Shown in pieces: positions 8,550 through 16,481 of a DNA stretch of 22,986 nt. The notes below the pieces were generated by a model. It did no database searches. It saw only the letters and a list, made by a program, of their open reading frames with translations, and had not been told where the DNA came from. Origin of the DNA: Terriglobales bacterium (lineage in GTDB: Bacteria; Acidobacteriota; Terriglobia; Terriglobales; Acidobacteriaceae). The stretch is taken from contig JASHXK010000530.1 in NCBI GenBank assembly GCA_030043575.1, positions 1 to 22,986 on the forward strand, written 5' to 3'. The position numbers and the translations under genes are program-made. The first letter of the stretch is position 1. Each line of letters opens with the position of its first letter.

Positions 8550-8753
8550 ATGAAGGCTGCTCGCAAGATCACGGTTGAGGTCCCTGCCGATCTCCTCGAC
8601 AGAGCGCAACGCGCCGGTGGTACAGGTATCACGCAGACGGTTCGTGCCGGGTTGCAACTGGTCGCAGCGTCGCACGCGTACGCTCGACTACGGCAGTTGC
8701 GAGGCAAAGTCCGCTTTAGTCGCACGCTTGAGCAACTGAAACACGATCGATGA
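8550..8753 (+). CDS. vapB: VapB-type antitoxin
   Basis: Small antitoxin of a type II toxin-antitoxin pair, 67 aa. The N-terminal half (KITVEVPADLLDRAQ, then GITQTVRAGLQL) fits a ribbon-helix-helix DNA-binding fold. The basic C-terminal half (RLRQLRGKVRFSRTLEQLKHDR minus its last residues) is the part that in VapB proteins wraps the toxin. The gene overlaps vapC by 4 bp (ATGA at 8750-8753), the usual coupled arrangement. ATG 8550 was chosen over an in-frame ATG at 8493 because the upstream extension (residues rich in Trp, Tyr and Cys) is not antitoxin-like and the promoter boxes fall inside it. Confidence 0.85.
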   Translation: MKAARKITVEVPADLLDRAQRAGGTGITQTVRAGLQLVAASHAYARLRQLRGKVRFSRTLEQLKHDR

Positions 8754-9142
8754 TTGCAGCTGATACCAGTACGTGGATTGCTTTCCTGCAGGGAAGCCCC
8801 GGCTCTGACGTTGATTGGCTGGATCGAGCGTTAGCAGACCGGCAGGTGGTGATGGTACCGGTGGTACTCACAGAGCTTTTGAGCGATCCGAAGCTTTCGT
8901 CTGGAGTGGCAAAAACGCTGGCCGAGATTCCAATCATCGAGCTTTCGGCAGGCTATTGGGAACGGGCCGGATTATTGCGAGCACGCGCGGTCGCCAAGGG
9001 CCGCAAGGCGCGATTGGGCGACGCATTGATCGCTCAGAGTTGTATCGATCTGGGCATTTCGCTACTTACGCGCGACGGAGACTTCCGCATCTTCGCCAAT
9101 GCGGCCGGACTTGAGGTCGTATTCGCATACGGGAAGCGCTGA
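8750..9142 (+). CDS. vapC: VapC-type PIN-domain ribonuclease toxin
   Basis: Toxin of the pair, 130 aa, a single PIN domain throughout. The acidic active-site residues are in the expected places: Asp5 in AADTSTWI, Glu42 in VVLTELL, Asp91 in LGDALIA and Asp109 or Asp111 in LLTRDGDF. VapC enzymes cut specific tRNAs or rRNA in a metal-dependent reaction and are neutralised by VapB; the RNA target cannot be predicted here. Complete active site and intact antitoxin suggest a working module. It converges on glgX with a gap of 13 bp. Confidence 0.93.
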   Translation: MIAADTSTWIAFLQGSPGSDVDWLDRALADRQVVMVPVVLTELLSDPKLSSGVAKTLAEIPIIELSAGYWERAGLLRARAVAKGRKARLGDALIAQSCIDLGISLLTRDGDFRIFANAAGLEVVFAYGKR

Positions 9143-9155
9143 ACCGGGCGCGATT

Positions 9156-11267
9156 TCACTTCCCCACAAACACCGCCACACTGCGCGCTTTCATCAGATA
9201 GCTTTCCTGCGATAGCAACGGAAATTCCTGGCCATCCTCCGCGATGTCGTTCGGTGAAGGCTGTGCGGTGTCGGCCACCCGGAACCACTCGTGCTGCCCG
9301 ATCTGCGGCAGCTCAAATTCCAGGTCGCTGTAATGTGCGTTGGCGATGAAGAAAAGGTCGTCGCGCGCATCCCCATCGTGGAGTTGAGTCAGTTGCATTG
9401 CCAAACTGCGCGACTCAGGGCCCCAGTCGGGCCGGCCGCGCTTCACTCCGTGCCAGGTGATGTGAAAGCCATGTTCGCCGCTGAACTCGAAGCTGTCGCG
9501 ACGAAGCAGCTGGCAGCGTTTGCGGAAAGCAATCATGAGGCGGAAGAAGCGCAGCAAGCCTGTGTTCGTCTCCGCCAGCTTCCAATCGACCCAGCTGATC
9601 TCATTGTCCTGGCAATAGGCGTTGTTGTTGCCCTGTTGCGTCCGGCCCATCTCGTCGCCGGCCAGAATCATGGGCACGCCGTGGGACACCAGCAGAATCG
9701 CGGCAAGATTCTTCTGCTGTTGCAGGCGTAGCTGATGGATGCCGTCGTCGGTCGGACCTTCGGCGCCGCAATTCCAGCTGTAGTTTGCATTGCTGCCGTC
9801 GGCGTTGTTCTCGCCGTTGGCGAGATTGTGCTTCTCGTTGTAGGAGACGAGATCGTTTAGCGTGAAGCCGTCGTGGCAAGTAATGAAGTTGATGCTGTGA
9901 TACGGTTCGCGTGCACTGGTGAGATATAAATCAGGGCTGCCGAGCAGGCGCGTGGCGAGAGGCGACGTCATACCGGCGTCGCCCTTCACAAACTTGCGAA
10001 TGTCGTCGCGGAAGATGCCATTCCACTCCGCCCAGCGTCCCCACGAGGGAAACGATCCCACCTGATAGAGCCCGCCCGCGTCCCACGCCTCGGCAATGAG
10101 CTTGGTGTTGGCGAGAACCGGATCGTAGGCGAGGCTCTCCAGCAGCGGCGGATTGTTCAGCACCGAGCCGTCCTGCCCGCGCCCCAGGATCGATGCGAGA
10201 TCGAAGCGGAAGCCGTCGACGTGCATCTCCATCACCCAGTAGCGCAGGCAATCGACGATGAAGTCGCGCACGACGGGGTTGTTGCAATTCACGGTGTTGC
10301 CGCAGCCGCTGAAGTTTTCGTATTTCCCGGTGCCGCACTCGAGAATGTAATAGGTGGAATTGTCGATGCCGCGGAACGACCAGGTCGGGCCGTGCTCGTC
10401 ACCCTCGGCGGTATGGTTGAAGACGATGTCGAGAATCACCTCGATGCCCGCCTTGTGAAAGGCGCGCACCATCTCCTTGAACTCGCGCACCTGCTCTCCG
10501 CAGTCGGGATTGGAAGAGTAAGCGGCATTGGGAGCAAAGAACGCCGTCGACTGATAGCCCCACAGGTTGAGCAGCGGCTGGCCGGTGAAGGGATTAACAC
10601 GGTCGGTGTCGGACTCCTCGAATTCATTGACCGGAAGCAGTTCGACCGCGGTCACGCCGAGTTTTTTCAGATACGGAATCTTCTCGATCAGACCGGCAAA
10701 AGTGCCGGGATAGCTCACACCGGAGGTCGCGCTTTGGGTGAAGCTACGGACATGCAGCTCATAGATGATGCTGTCCGCCAGCGGGACGTTGAGTGGCTGG
10801 TCGTGCTCCCAGTCGAAGTAGTTCTCGACCACCAGGCTGTTGCGATAGGGCCGCTTGCCGGGCTTGAACTCGCCCCAAGACCCGCCATGCGACAGCGCCA
10901 GCGCATAGGGATCGAGCAGCACTTTGGACGGATCGAAGCGATGCAAGCGCGGATCGGGGTTCGGCTGCATATCGAAGCGGTAGCCGTATTGCGCGCCTGC
11001 ATCCAGCCCTTCGACAAAAATATGCCAGACTTGACCGGTGCGATTGGCCAGCGGATCGAGCGGGATCTCAACGTAAGGATCCTGCGCCTCGGGCTTGAAC
11101 AGCACCAGCGTGCACGACGTGGCGTGGCGTGAGAAAACGGAGAAGTTCACGCCGTGACGGCGGACGGTAACGCCCAGCGGAAGCGGAGCTCCGCGCTTGG
11201 CCCGTTGTCCGGGAACAGAAGTAGCTTTGGCCCTCTTCGGCGCGCGTTGAGTAAAAGTGGTTCCCAT
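9156..11267 (-). CDS. glgX: Glycogen debranching enzyme GlgX (isoamylase family)
   Basis: Cytosolic GH13 alpha-1,6-glucosidase that removes branch stubs from phosphorylase-limited glycogen; 703 aa from this ATG. An N-terminal CBM48 domain (about residues 25-125) precedes the TIM barrel. GH13 regions are clear: DIVFNHTAEG, DGFRFDLASILG with nucleophile Asp356, IAEAWDAGG with acid/base Glu393, and TCHDGFTLND with Asp466. The C-terminus (beta domain) ends near KARSVAVFVGK, so the gene is complete. Start choice is uncertain: ATG 11267 has no good ribosome binding site, and an in-frame TTG at 11291 would add 8 residues. No other glycogen gene is in the window. A 28-bp dyad lies 38 bp upstream. Confidence 0.95.
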   Translation of the reverse strand: MGTTFTQRAPKRAKATSVPGQRAKRGAPLPLGVTVRRHGVNFSVFSRHATSCTLVLFKPEAQDPYVEIPLDPLANRTGQVWHIFVEGLDAGAQYGYRFDMQPNPDPRLHRFDPSKVLLDPYALALSHGGSWGEFKPGKRPYRNSLVVENYFDWEHDQPLNVPLADSIIYELHVRSFTQSATSGVSYPGTFAGLIEKIPYLKKLGVTAVELLPVNEFEESDTDRVNPFTGQPLLNLWGYQSTAFFAPNAAYSSNPDCGEQVREFKEMVRAFHKAGIEVILDIVFNHTAEGDEHGPTWSFRGIDNSTYYILECGTGKYENFSGCGNTVNCNNPVVRDFIVDCLRYWVMEMHVDGFRFDLASILGRGQDGSVLNNPPLLESLAYDPVLANTKLIAEAWDAGGLYQVGSFPSWGRWAEWNGIFRDDIRKFVKGDAGMTSPLATRLLGSPDLYLTSAREPYHSINFITCHDGFTLNDLVSYNEKHNLANGENNADGSNANYSWNCGAEGPTDDGIHQLRLQQQKNLAAILLVSHGVPMILAGDEMGRTQQGNNNAYCQDNEISWVDWKLAETNTGLLRFFRLMIAFRKRCQLLRRDSFEFSGEHGFHITWHGVKRGRPDWGPESRSLAMQLTQLHDGDARDDLFFIANAHYSDLEFELPQIGQHEWFRVADTAQPSPNDIAEDGQEFPLLSQESYLMKARSVAVFVGK

Positions 11268-11304
11268 GGCGCGTTGCTCATTGTGCGCCAAGATACAGAG
11301 AATT

Positions 11305-11332
11305 GGTATAGAGAAAATTAGTTCTCGATACC
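11305..11332 (-). promoter_or_regulatory. 28-bp dyad upstream of glgX, operator candidate
   Basis: GGTAT at 11305-11309 and GAGAA at 11311-11315 are mirrored by TTCTC at 11322-11326 and ATACC at 11328-11332. This gives 10 paired bases per arm with one mismatch pair and a 6-nt AT-rich centre. It sits in the short gap between the membrane-protein gene and glgX, in AT-rich sequence. A transcription-factor operator for glgX is plausible; there is no T-run, so it is not an intrinsic terminator. Confidence 0.4.
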
Positions 11333-11356
11333 GAGGGCATCTCTTCTACGACCTCT

Positions 11357-12865
11357 CTACTCAAGCCGGCACACCACGACCACGTCATTTTGATAAGGAC
11401 AATCGAGGTTCGGAATACTGCCACTCTGTGGGATGGCACTCCTACCCTGTAGGACATCACTCCCACGTTGTAATACAAGCCACGTTACTCCGTAAGCCTG
11501 GCGCAGGCGGTAGAAGTCATCTATCTGGAAACTAGTCCACCCCCGCTGCGCCCGGACTTGCTCATGCCATGAGGCGGCGAGAGCCGGAAACATGCTGACC
11601 GGGCCGTTGTCGTGAACACCGGCGAGCACACTGCGTTCAGCGATGGCGCGGAAGCCATGCTCATCCTCGCCCGGCAAGTTCATGTAATTGGGGTTGAGGG
11701 CGAAGATGGCATCGGGGGGCGTGTTCAGGCGAATCCACTCGAAGGCCTGCACCCAGGCGTTCTTGGGCGCGCGTTCCGGCAGCTCCAGATGCTCGGTCGC
11801 AGGAAACAGCTGACGTTGGACCAAGAACATCGCAAGGCATAGGGGCGCGAAAAGCAGCAGCCATCGCCATATACAGGACTTCAGCACCGTTTCAGCCAAT
11901 ATGCCACCTAGCAGAATGAGAAGCAGAATGAACACCAGATGCAGGCTGCGCATCGGCTGCAGTAAGGCAAAGCGGGCCATCGAGGGGATGCAGACCAGCA
12001 GTCCTGCCACCAGGAAAATCAACGTGACGAGGATGAGCGCCCGGCTTAACACCTGGACGCAGGGCAGATCGTGCTTGCGTCCGTAGCGTTCGATCCACCA
12101 CAACATAAGCAGCGGAACCACGATGCCGAGCCACTCCGGCCAGTGCCAGCGCGTGACCAGAAAGTACGAAATGTTCTTGGCCAGCAGATCGCGATAAATC
12201 GGCGATGGCGGTGAAAACAGGTCCCATGGAAACAGCAGTAGGGCTGTTGTCACCGTAGCCGGAGCAACCCTTGAAACAGAGACGGACATTCGTTGAAATT
12301 CGATGAAGAGCAGCACCAGCAGCGCAATTCCAAAAACCGACATCAGGGGATGAATGGCAGCGACGAGCACCATGCCGATTGCGGAGAGCACAAACCTGCG
12401 ACGCATGGCCTCCGCCAGCAACAGGACAATTGCCGCCGTCGACATGTCGCGCGGATTCAGGTACTGATCCATGATGTACAGCGCAGTTCCGGCGACGGGG
12501 ATCGTCAACAGCGCGGCGACCAGCGCGACGCTGCCCCACGGTGCGAGTTCGCTGCGAAAGCAGACGCGCGCAATGCGCCAGCAGCCCAGCAGGAAAAGAA
12601 AGATACAGGCCAAGTGCCAGAGCAGGATCGTCCAATCCAGCGGCAGATGCGTGATCCGCATCGACGCGGCGACGATGTCGTCAAACAAAGTCATCCGCGC
12701 ATGCAAGAGGAAGTACTGATCGTTGAAGGGGTAGAGCGCTGGGTTGAGATGCTTGATGACGCTGGGTAGATAGAACTCGGCATCCTCGATAGCGGGATGA
12801 TAGCCATGCACAAGGACGGCGCCGATGCTAATGAGGAACAGCAGCGCGATTTGCCGGCGGCTCAT
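11357..12865 (-). CDS. Polytopic membrane protein of unknown function (DUF6798-like)
   Basis: Large inner-membrane protein, 502 aa from the chosen start, with about ten hydrophobic segments followed by a soluble C-terminal part of roughly 130 residues. The first loop, HGYHPAIEDAEFYLPSVIKH, and the phrase LNPALYPFNDQYF just after it resemble a family of uncharacterised membrane proteins (DUF6798, as far as I recall) with a GT-C glycosyltransferase-like plan: acidic residues in the first extracytoplasmic loop, many helices, soluble tail. The ATG at 12865 overlaps the upstream permease stop as ATGA, which suggests translational coupling; an ATG at 12880 is also in frame. It is the last gene of a leftward run with the SGNH hydrolase and the permease. 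Function, including glycosyl transfer, is unproven. Confidence 0.7.
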   Translation of the reverse strand: MSRRQIALLFLISIGAVLVHGYHPAIEDAEFYLPSVIKHLNPALYPFNDQYFLLHARMTLFDDIVAASMRITHLPLDWTILLWHLACIFLFLLGCWRIARVCFRSELAPWGSVALVAALLTIPVAGTALYIMDQYLNPRDMSTAAIVLLLAEAMRRRFVLSAIGMVLVAAIHPLMSVFGIALLVLLFIEFQRMSVSVSRVAPATVTTALLLFPWDLFSPPSPIYRDLLAKNISYFLVTRWHWPEWLGIVVPLLMLWWIERYGRKHDLPCVQVLSRALILVTLIFLVAGLLVCIPSMARFALLQPMRSLHLVFILLLILLGGILAETVLKSCIWRWLLLFAPLCLAMFLVQRQLFPATEHLELPERAPKNAWVQAFEWIRLNTPPDAIFALNPNYMNLPGEDEHGFRAIAERSVLAGVHDNGPVSMFPALAASWHEQVRAQRGWTSFQIDDFYRLRQAYGVTWLVLQRGSDVLQGRSAIPQSGSIPNLDCPYQNDVVVVCRLE

Positions 12866-14130
12866 TCGTGGCGCAGGCATTCTACCGGATCGAGGCGGGC
12901 GGCATTATTGGCAGGGGTGATGCCGAAGGTGATTCCGACGGCACAGGAAACCGCCAGCGCAACCACGGCCGACATCACGGAGACAGGCACATTATGGTCG
13001 GTGAAGAGTTGAATCGCGAAGGGGATGCCAATGCCAATGGCTGTTCCCACGGAGCCGCCGAGCAGCGCGATCATCACCGCCTCGCAAAGAAATTGCAGCA
13101 GGATGGCACTGCGCGTAGCCCCTACCGCTTTGCGCACGCCGATCTCGTGGATGCGGAGATGCACCGTGGCCATCATGATGTTCATGATGCCGATGCCGGC
13201 CGCAATCAGGGTCACCGCGGCGAACAGCAGCAGCACGGCAGTAAACGCGTTGGCCGTCTTGTTGGCCAGGCGCAGCACTTCCGTCATATTGCTGACGTCA
13301 TATACCGACTCTGGCCGATGACGCGCAGCGATGACGGCTTGAATCCTGTCGGTCGCCGCGGGAATGCTGTTGGCATTCGACATGGAGAAGTAGATCTGGT
13401 TCACTGCGCTCGTGCCCGACATGGCGCGCGCCACGCTGTAAGGGATCAGCACGGTGCTGTCCTCAATCTCGGAGCGGCCGAGCGTATCGACGCTTTCACG
13501 GAAGGTGCCGATAACAACAAATGGTACTTCCTGAATTTTGATGGTCTGTCCCAGCGCCTGGTCGAGTGAACCAAAGCGGTCGCGTGCCAGGGGTTCGGTA
13601 AGAAGCGCAACCTTGTTACCGTCCTGGGAATCCTGCTGATCAAAAAACCGTCCCGCGCTCACGAGGATGCGGCGCACCGTTTGATACTGCGGGTCGACAC
13701 CCAAGACCAGAACATCCTGCTCTTTGCCGGCGCCGACCACCATGCGGGCATGCATGTTGAGCACCGGCGAAGCCTCTTTGACACCGGGGACCGCTTGCTC
13801 GACGGCGAGCATGTCTTTGGCCGTGAGGTAGTCCGCCACGCCGGTGCTGGTAGAGGCAGTGGAGACGCCGGAATACTCCGCCCAGATGACATTGGTGCCG
13901 ACGCCCTCGATCTGCGCGAGCACATAGCGCTTGCCGGTGAGCGCGACCGTCACCACCAAGATCAACGCGGCCGTACCCACTGCCATGCCGAGCGCAGTCA
14001 TGGCAGCGCGTAACTTGTCGGCCTTCAGTGAGTCGATTCCCATCGTCAGGATTTCGCGGAAGACGAGTGTCCGCGAAAGATCCAGCCGCGTGGACAAACG
14101 ATTCAGCGGAGCTACGATGGTTTGCGCCAT
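12862..14130 (-). CDS. MacB/FtsX-type ABC transporter permease
   Basis: Membrane subunit of a MacB-type (type VII) ABC transporter, 422 aa. TM1 is at about residues 44-64 after SLKADKLRAAMTALGM, a family-typical entry. It is followed by a periplasmic MacB_PCD domain of about 210 residues and then three C-terminal helices. Between the last helices lies HEIGVRKAVGATRSAILLQFL, the family hallmark cytoplasmic loop. The usual N-terminal ATPase domain of MacB is absent, and no ATPase gene is adjacent. The gene starts 14 bp after the SGNH gene stop and overlaps the next gene by 4 bp, so the three are probably one operon. MacB-type systems move lipoproteins, peptides or glycolipid-like substrates, or act as mechanical signal transducers; the substrate here is unknown. 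Confidence 0.9.
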   Translation of the reverse strand: MAQTIVAPLNRLSTRLDLSRTLVFREILTMGIDSLKADKLRAAMTALGMAVGTAALILVVTVALTGKRYVLAQIEGVGTNVIWAEYSGVSTASTSTGVADYLTAKDMLAVEQAVPGVKEASPVLNMHARMVVGAGKEQDVLVLGVDPQYQTVRRILVSAGRFFDQQDSQDGNKVALLTEPLARDRFGSLDQALGQTIKIQEVPFVVIGTFRESVDTLGRSEIEDSTVLIPYSVARAMSGTSAVNQIYFSMSNANSIPAATDRIQAVIAARHRPESVYDVSNMTEVLRLANKTANAFTAVLLLFAAVTLIAAGIGIMNIMMATVHLRIHEIGVRKAVGATRSAILLQFLCEAVMIALLGGSVGTAIGIGIPFAIQLFTDHNVPVSVMSAVVALAVSCAVGITFGITPANNAARLDPVECLRHE

Positions 14131-14144
14131 AGCGTCAGATTAAC

Positions 14145-15320
14145 TTAACGACTCGCTGTCGCGCTTGACGGTTTTCCATACAGCCAGGGCTGCAAAATGT
14201 CGGCGGCGGCCTCGGAGCCTTCGGCCGACCAGTGGTCATCGCACGGCAGAAAGTACGGGCGATAGTTGCCACCGGAGCGGGCTGCCATCTCCGGCAGCAG
14301 ATCTTTGACGCGAATACCGACCTCGCGTCCCCAGGCTTCCAGCGCGGGTCCCAGGCGATCCTGTCCCTCGCGGTATCGCTGGAAGTCGTTGGCGCGCGGG
14401 ATAAGGAAAACGTCGACCATCGCGCCGTGGTTGTCCGCCACGCTCTTGATATCGAGCAACGATTTCTTCAGCCGGACGAGATCGGTGTCGCTGTAATCGT
14501 TGTAGCCCGAGTACGTCCGGTGCTTGGTCGAATACACTCGCGAAGCCAATATATATTCGACGACGTGATAGGTGGCAAAATAGGAGCGAAAAAAAGCCTG
14601 CACACGCGTCCAGAAACCCTCCCGGGCGTGCGGATCGAAGTCTCCCCGGTAGGCGACCGAAAGATCATTGCGATAGTAAGGGAAATAGCGGCCAGGATAA
14701 TGTTCTTCCATCCACTGGCCATCCATCTCGTGAAAGTCGTTATCCGGTAAAACGCCGACCAGCACGACATCGTGGTCGAACTTTGACGCGAGACTCTCGT
14801 ACACCAGATCGTATTGCAGCGGACTGAAACCGCCGCCGGTTCCGAAGTTCAGGTACTCGCGGCCGGTGCGCCCTTCCAGCAGATTGCTGAGCCGCTCGTT
14901 TACCGGCAGTCCAAAGCCTTCCATGAAAGAGTCGCCGAGCACGACGGTGCGGGGCTGATCGGAGTGCATCGTTCGCTCCACGTCGCGTGCGCCATAGCTG
15001 TTGGTCGAGTACTTGAAGCTGAAGCAGCCCTCCTGATGAATAAAATGTCCGTTGGGCGGATGCCACATCCCGAAGACAGGATTGTAGGCGCCCCAGAATT
15101 CGTAGCGGCCCAAGTGGTAGGTCGGGCGAGTGAGCGGCCACTTTTTGAGATGAACCAGGACGATGCTGGCAAGCTCGATGGAGACGCCGAAAACGAGGAG
15201 GTTGACGGTAATGAGCTTCAACGCGTAGAGAAATTTTGAGCCACGAGGCTTTGGCGCTGGCGGTTGAGTTGTGGTGCTCGTGGGTGAGCCGTTGGTGAGG
15301 ATGGGCTCAGACATGATCAT
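14145..15320 (-). CDS. Membrane-anchored SGNH/GDSL hydrolase family protein
   Basis: Probable periplasmic hydrolase or acyltransferase, 391 aa. A Pro/Thr-rich cytosolic N-terminus leads into one transmembrane helix (about residues 30-56), leaving the catalytic domain outside. SGNH blocks are visible: block I VVLGDSFMEGFGLP with nucleophile Ser131, a Gly block near FGTGGGFSPLQ (160-168), Asn194 in LPDNDF and the C-terminal DDHWSAEG with His363. The DxHW form of the last motif recalls AlgJ/AlgX-type polysaccharide O-acetyltransferases as well as esterases. Two starts are possible, ATG 15320 and ATG 15314; neither has a clear ribosome binding site. It is the first gene of the leftward run with the permease and the polytopic protein, next to sugar-modification genes, which suits a role in editing an envelope glycan. 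Confidence 0.8.
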   Translation of the reverse strand: MIMSEPILTNGSPTSTTTQPPAPKPRGSKFLYALKLITVNLLVFGVSIELASIVLVHLKKWPLTRPTYHLGRYEFWGAYNPVFGMWHPPNGHFIHQEGCFSFKYSTNSYGARDVERTMHSDQPRTVVLGDSFMEGFGLPVNERLSNLLEGRTGREYLNFGTGGGFSPLQYDLVYESLASKFDHDVVLVGVLPDNDFHEMDGQWMEEHYPGRYFPYYRNDLSVAYRGDFDPHAREGFWTRVQAFFRSYFATYHVVEYILASRVYSTKHRTYSGYNDYSDTDLVRLKKSLLDIKSVADNHGAMVDVFLIPRANDFQRYREGQDRLGPALEAWGREVGIRVKDLLPEMAARSGGNYRPYFLPCDDHWSAEGSEAAADILQPWLYGKPSSATASR

Positions 15321-15337
15321 CGTTAGACGTCCGGGCA

Positions 15338-15364
15338 GCCGGCGAGTCGCCGGCTAAAGCCGGC
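15338..15364. repeat. Palindrome GCCGGCGA/TCGCCGGC with a third half-site
   Basis: GCCGGCGA at 15338-15345 and TCGCCGGC at 15347-15354 are perfect 8-bp arms around a single G. A further GCCGGC follows at 15359-15364. Such tight arms form a cruciform or very stable hairpin, consistent with a small dispersed intergenic repeat. Confidence 0.6.
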
Positions 15365-15442
15365 TCGGGAAATAAATAAGCGTCTGATCGGCACGACTGA
15401 AAGTATGCCCTTACTCATGTCCTCCGAACCCAGAAGCGTGTC

Positions 15443-15523
15443 GCCGCTGCCGCGGCTCGTGGCATTCTCTACGCCCACCCGGGGCTTGCGCCCCGGGCTA
15501 GATTCATGCCGCCGCTGCGCGGC
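15443..15523. repeat. Three successive hairpins, REP-like intergenic element
   Basis: Hairpin 1: GCCGC 15443-15447 and GCGGC 15452-15456, loop TGCC. Hairpin 2: CCCGGGGC 15478-15485 and GCCCCGGG 15490-15497, loop TTGC. Hairpin 3: GCCGC 15511-15515 and GCGGC 15519-15523, loop TGC. The outer hairpins share the same arms and flank the strong central one. It lies between two genes of the same strand and resembles palindromic units I recall as frequent in Acidobacteriota intergenic DNA. Confidence 0.6.
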
Positions 15524-15627
15524 TGGTTTGGTTGCCACTCGTTCGTTGTCCCCACAGAAAATCCAGTCGATTGCAAAATGAAACTCCTGGAGACGCTACT
15601 CGAGCACCTCTTCTTCGCTGCACCGTC

Positions 15628-16002
15628 TCATCTACTGATGACCACCATGGTCACCCCGATGCAAACCAGACCGATGCCGACCCAGCGCTGCCAGCTCACG
15701 CGCTCTCCCAGAAAGAAGATGCCGCCTACGGCGCCCACCAGATAGCTCAGAGCGGTGACCGGAACGACGAAGCTGACCTCCTCAAAGGACAACAGCGTCA
15801 CCAGCGAGAAAAAGGCGGTCGCCATCATCGCCACGCCAATCCAGATCCACTTCACGCGCAGCGCGCGTCCGAGCAACCTCATCGCATCCGATGGGTGAAG
15901 CCGCTTGAGCTCGCCGGTTTCCTTCATGGCGCGGCCCAGACAGAGCTCGCCCCCGGTGCCAACAACGATGACCAAGATGAACAGTATGTATTCGAGCGTC
16001 AA
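15628..16002 (-). CDS. SMR/EamA-family four-helix membrane protein (ArnF-like partner)
   Basis: Small inner-membrane protein of the drug/metabolite transporter superfamily, 124 aa with four transmembrane helices. Typical elements are the N-terminal GTGGELCLGRAMKETGEL, in which a Glu lies within or near TM1, and the C-terminal VPVTALSYLVGAVGGIFFLGE with WQRWVGIGLVCIGV. It begins inside the stop codon of the upstream homologue (ATGA overlap, 15999-16002), so the two are almost certainly co-translated and may form a heterodimer, as ArnE and ArnF do when flipping undecaprenyl-phosphate-aminoarabinose. Other SMR pairs export cations or polyamines. The neighbouring sugar genes favour a lipid-linked sugar, but this is inference. 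Confidence 0.8.
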   Translation of the reverse strand: MTLEYILFILVIVVGTGGELCLGRAMKETGELKRLHPSDAMRLLGRALRVKWIWIGVAMMATAFFSLVTLLSFEEVSFVVPVTALSYLVGAVGGIFFLGERVSWQRWVGIGLVCIGVTMVVISR

Positions 16003-16481
16003 TCGCTGTTACCTGTAGTGCGGGGATGAGTGCCACGAATGAACGACACGCCCAGGCAGATGACAGCGATACCCGCCCAGTGCAATGGCGCCACTTTCTC
16101 ATGGAGAATGGTGACGCCCAGCACAGCGATGACTGCGTAACCAAGCGCGGCAGCAGGCTGCACGAAGCTGTAATCGGCGACCGAAAGCGCCAGCATGTAG
16201 GCAATGATGAAGGCGATCAGGCAGCTGATTCCCGCCCAGATGGTGAAGGAGCTGAAGATGCGAACGAAGGCGCTAATCAGCTCCGACAGCGGCCAAACTT
16301 TGATTTCGCCGACCTGCTTGGTGCTCTTGGCCAGCAGAAGATTGCCTACGGGACCGGTAATGATCATCATCCCGATCAGCAGATAGGTCTTCAAATGCAG
16401 CTGCTTATGCACCTCGGACGGTGCAGTCTCGGTTTGGGTTTCTGTCAGTGGCGGGTTCACTGCGGAGCTTCCTCTGGTCAT
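15999..16481 (-). CDS. SMR/EamA-family four-helix membrane protein (ArnE-like partner)
   Basis: First member of the overlapping pair, 160 aa. A polar N-terminal extension of about 28 residues precedes four helices: YLLIGMMIITGPVGNLLLAKS, then the second near WAGISCLIAFIIAYMLAL, then DYSFVQPAAALGYAVIAVLGV, then HWAGIAVICLGVSFI. The second-half pattern (FVQP, ALGY, EKVAPLHWAG) matches the four-helix EamA/SMR unit. It lacks the conserved TM1 Glu of EmrE-type drug pumps at the usual position, which argues against a simple multidrug exporter. The ATG at 16481 has no strong ribosome binding site. It is divergent from the amidotransferase gene across 272 bp. Confidence 0.8.
   Translation of the reverse strand: MTRGSSAVNPPLTETQTETAPSEVHKQLHLKTYLLIGMMIITGPVGNLLLAKSTKQVGEIKVWPLSELISAFVRIFSSFTIWAGISCLIAFIIAYMLALSVADYSFVQPAAALGYAVIAVLGVTILHEKVAPLHWAGIAVICLGVSFIRGTHPRTTGNSD

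Larger units (their letters stand above)
15321..15627. other. 307-bp intergenic region rich in palindromes
   Basis: No open frame here is protein-like. The spacer contains two groups of inverted repeats described separately (15338-15364 and 15443-15523) and the promoter region expected for the leftward SGNH gene, which I could not resolve. GC-rich palindromes account for about a third of its length. Confidence 0.6.

Noticed and set aside
10221..11132. 303-codon open frame on the plus strand opposite glgX
   Set aside because: Mirror frame of a conserved GH13 gene in GC-rich DNA; no recognisable domain.
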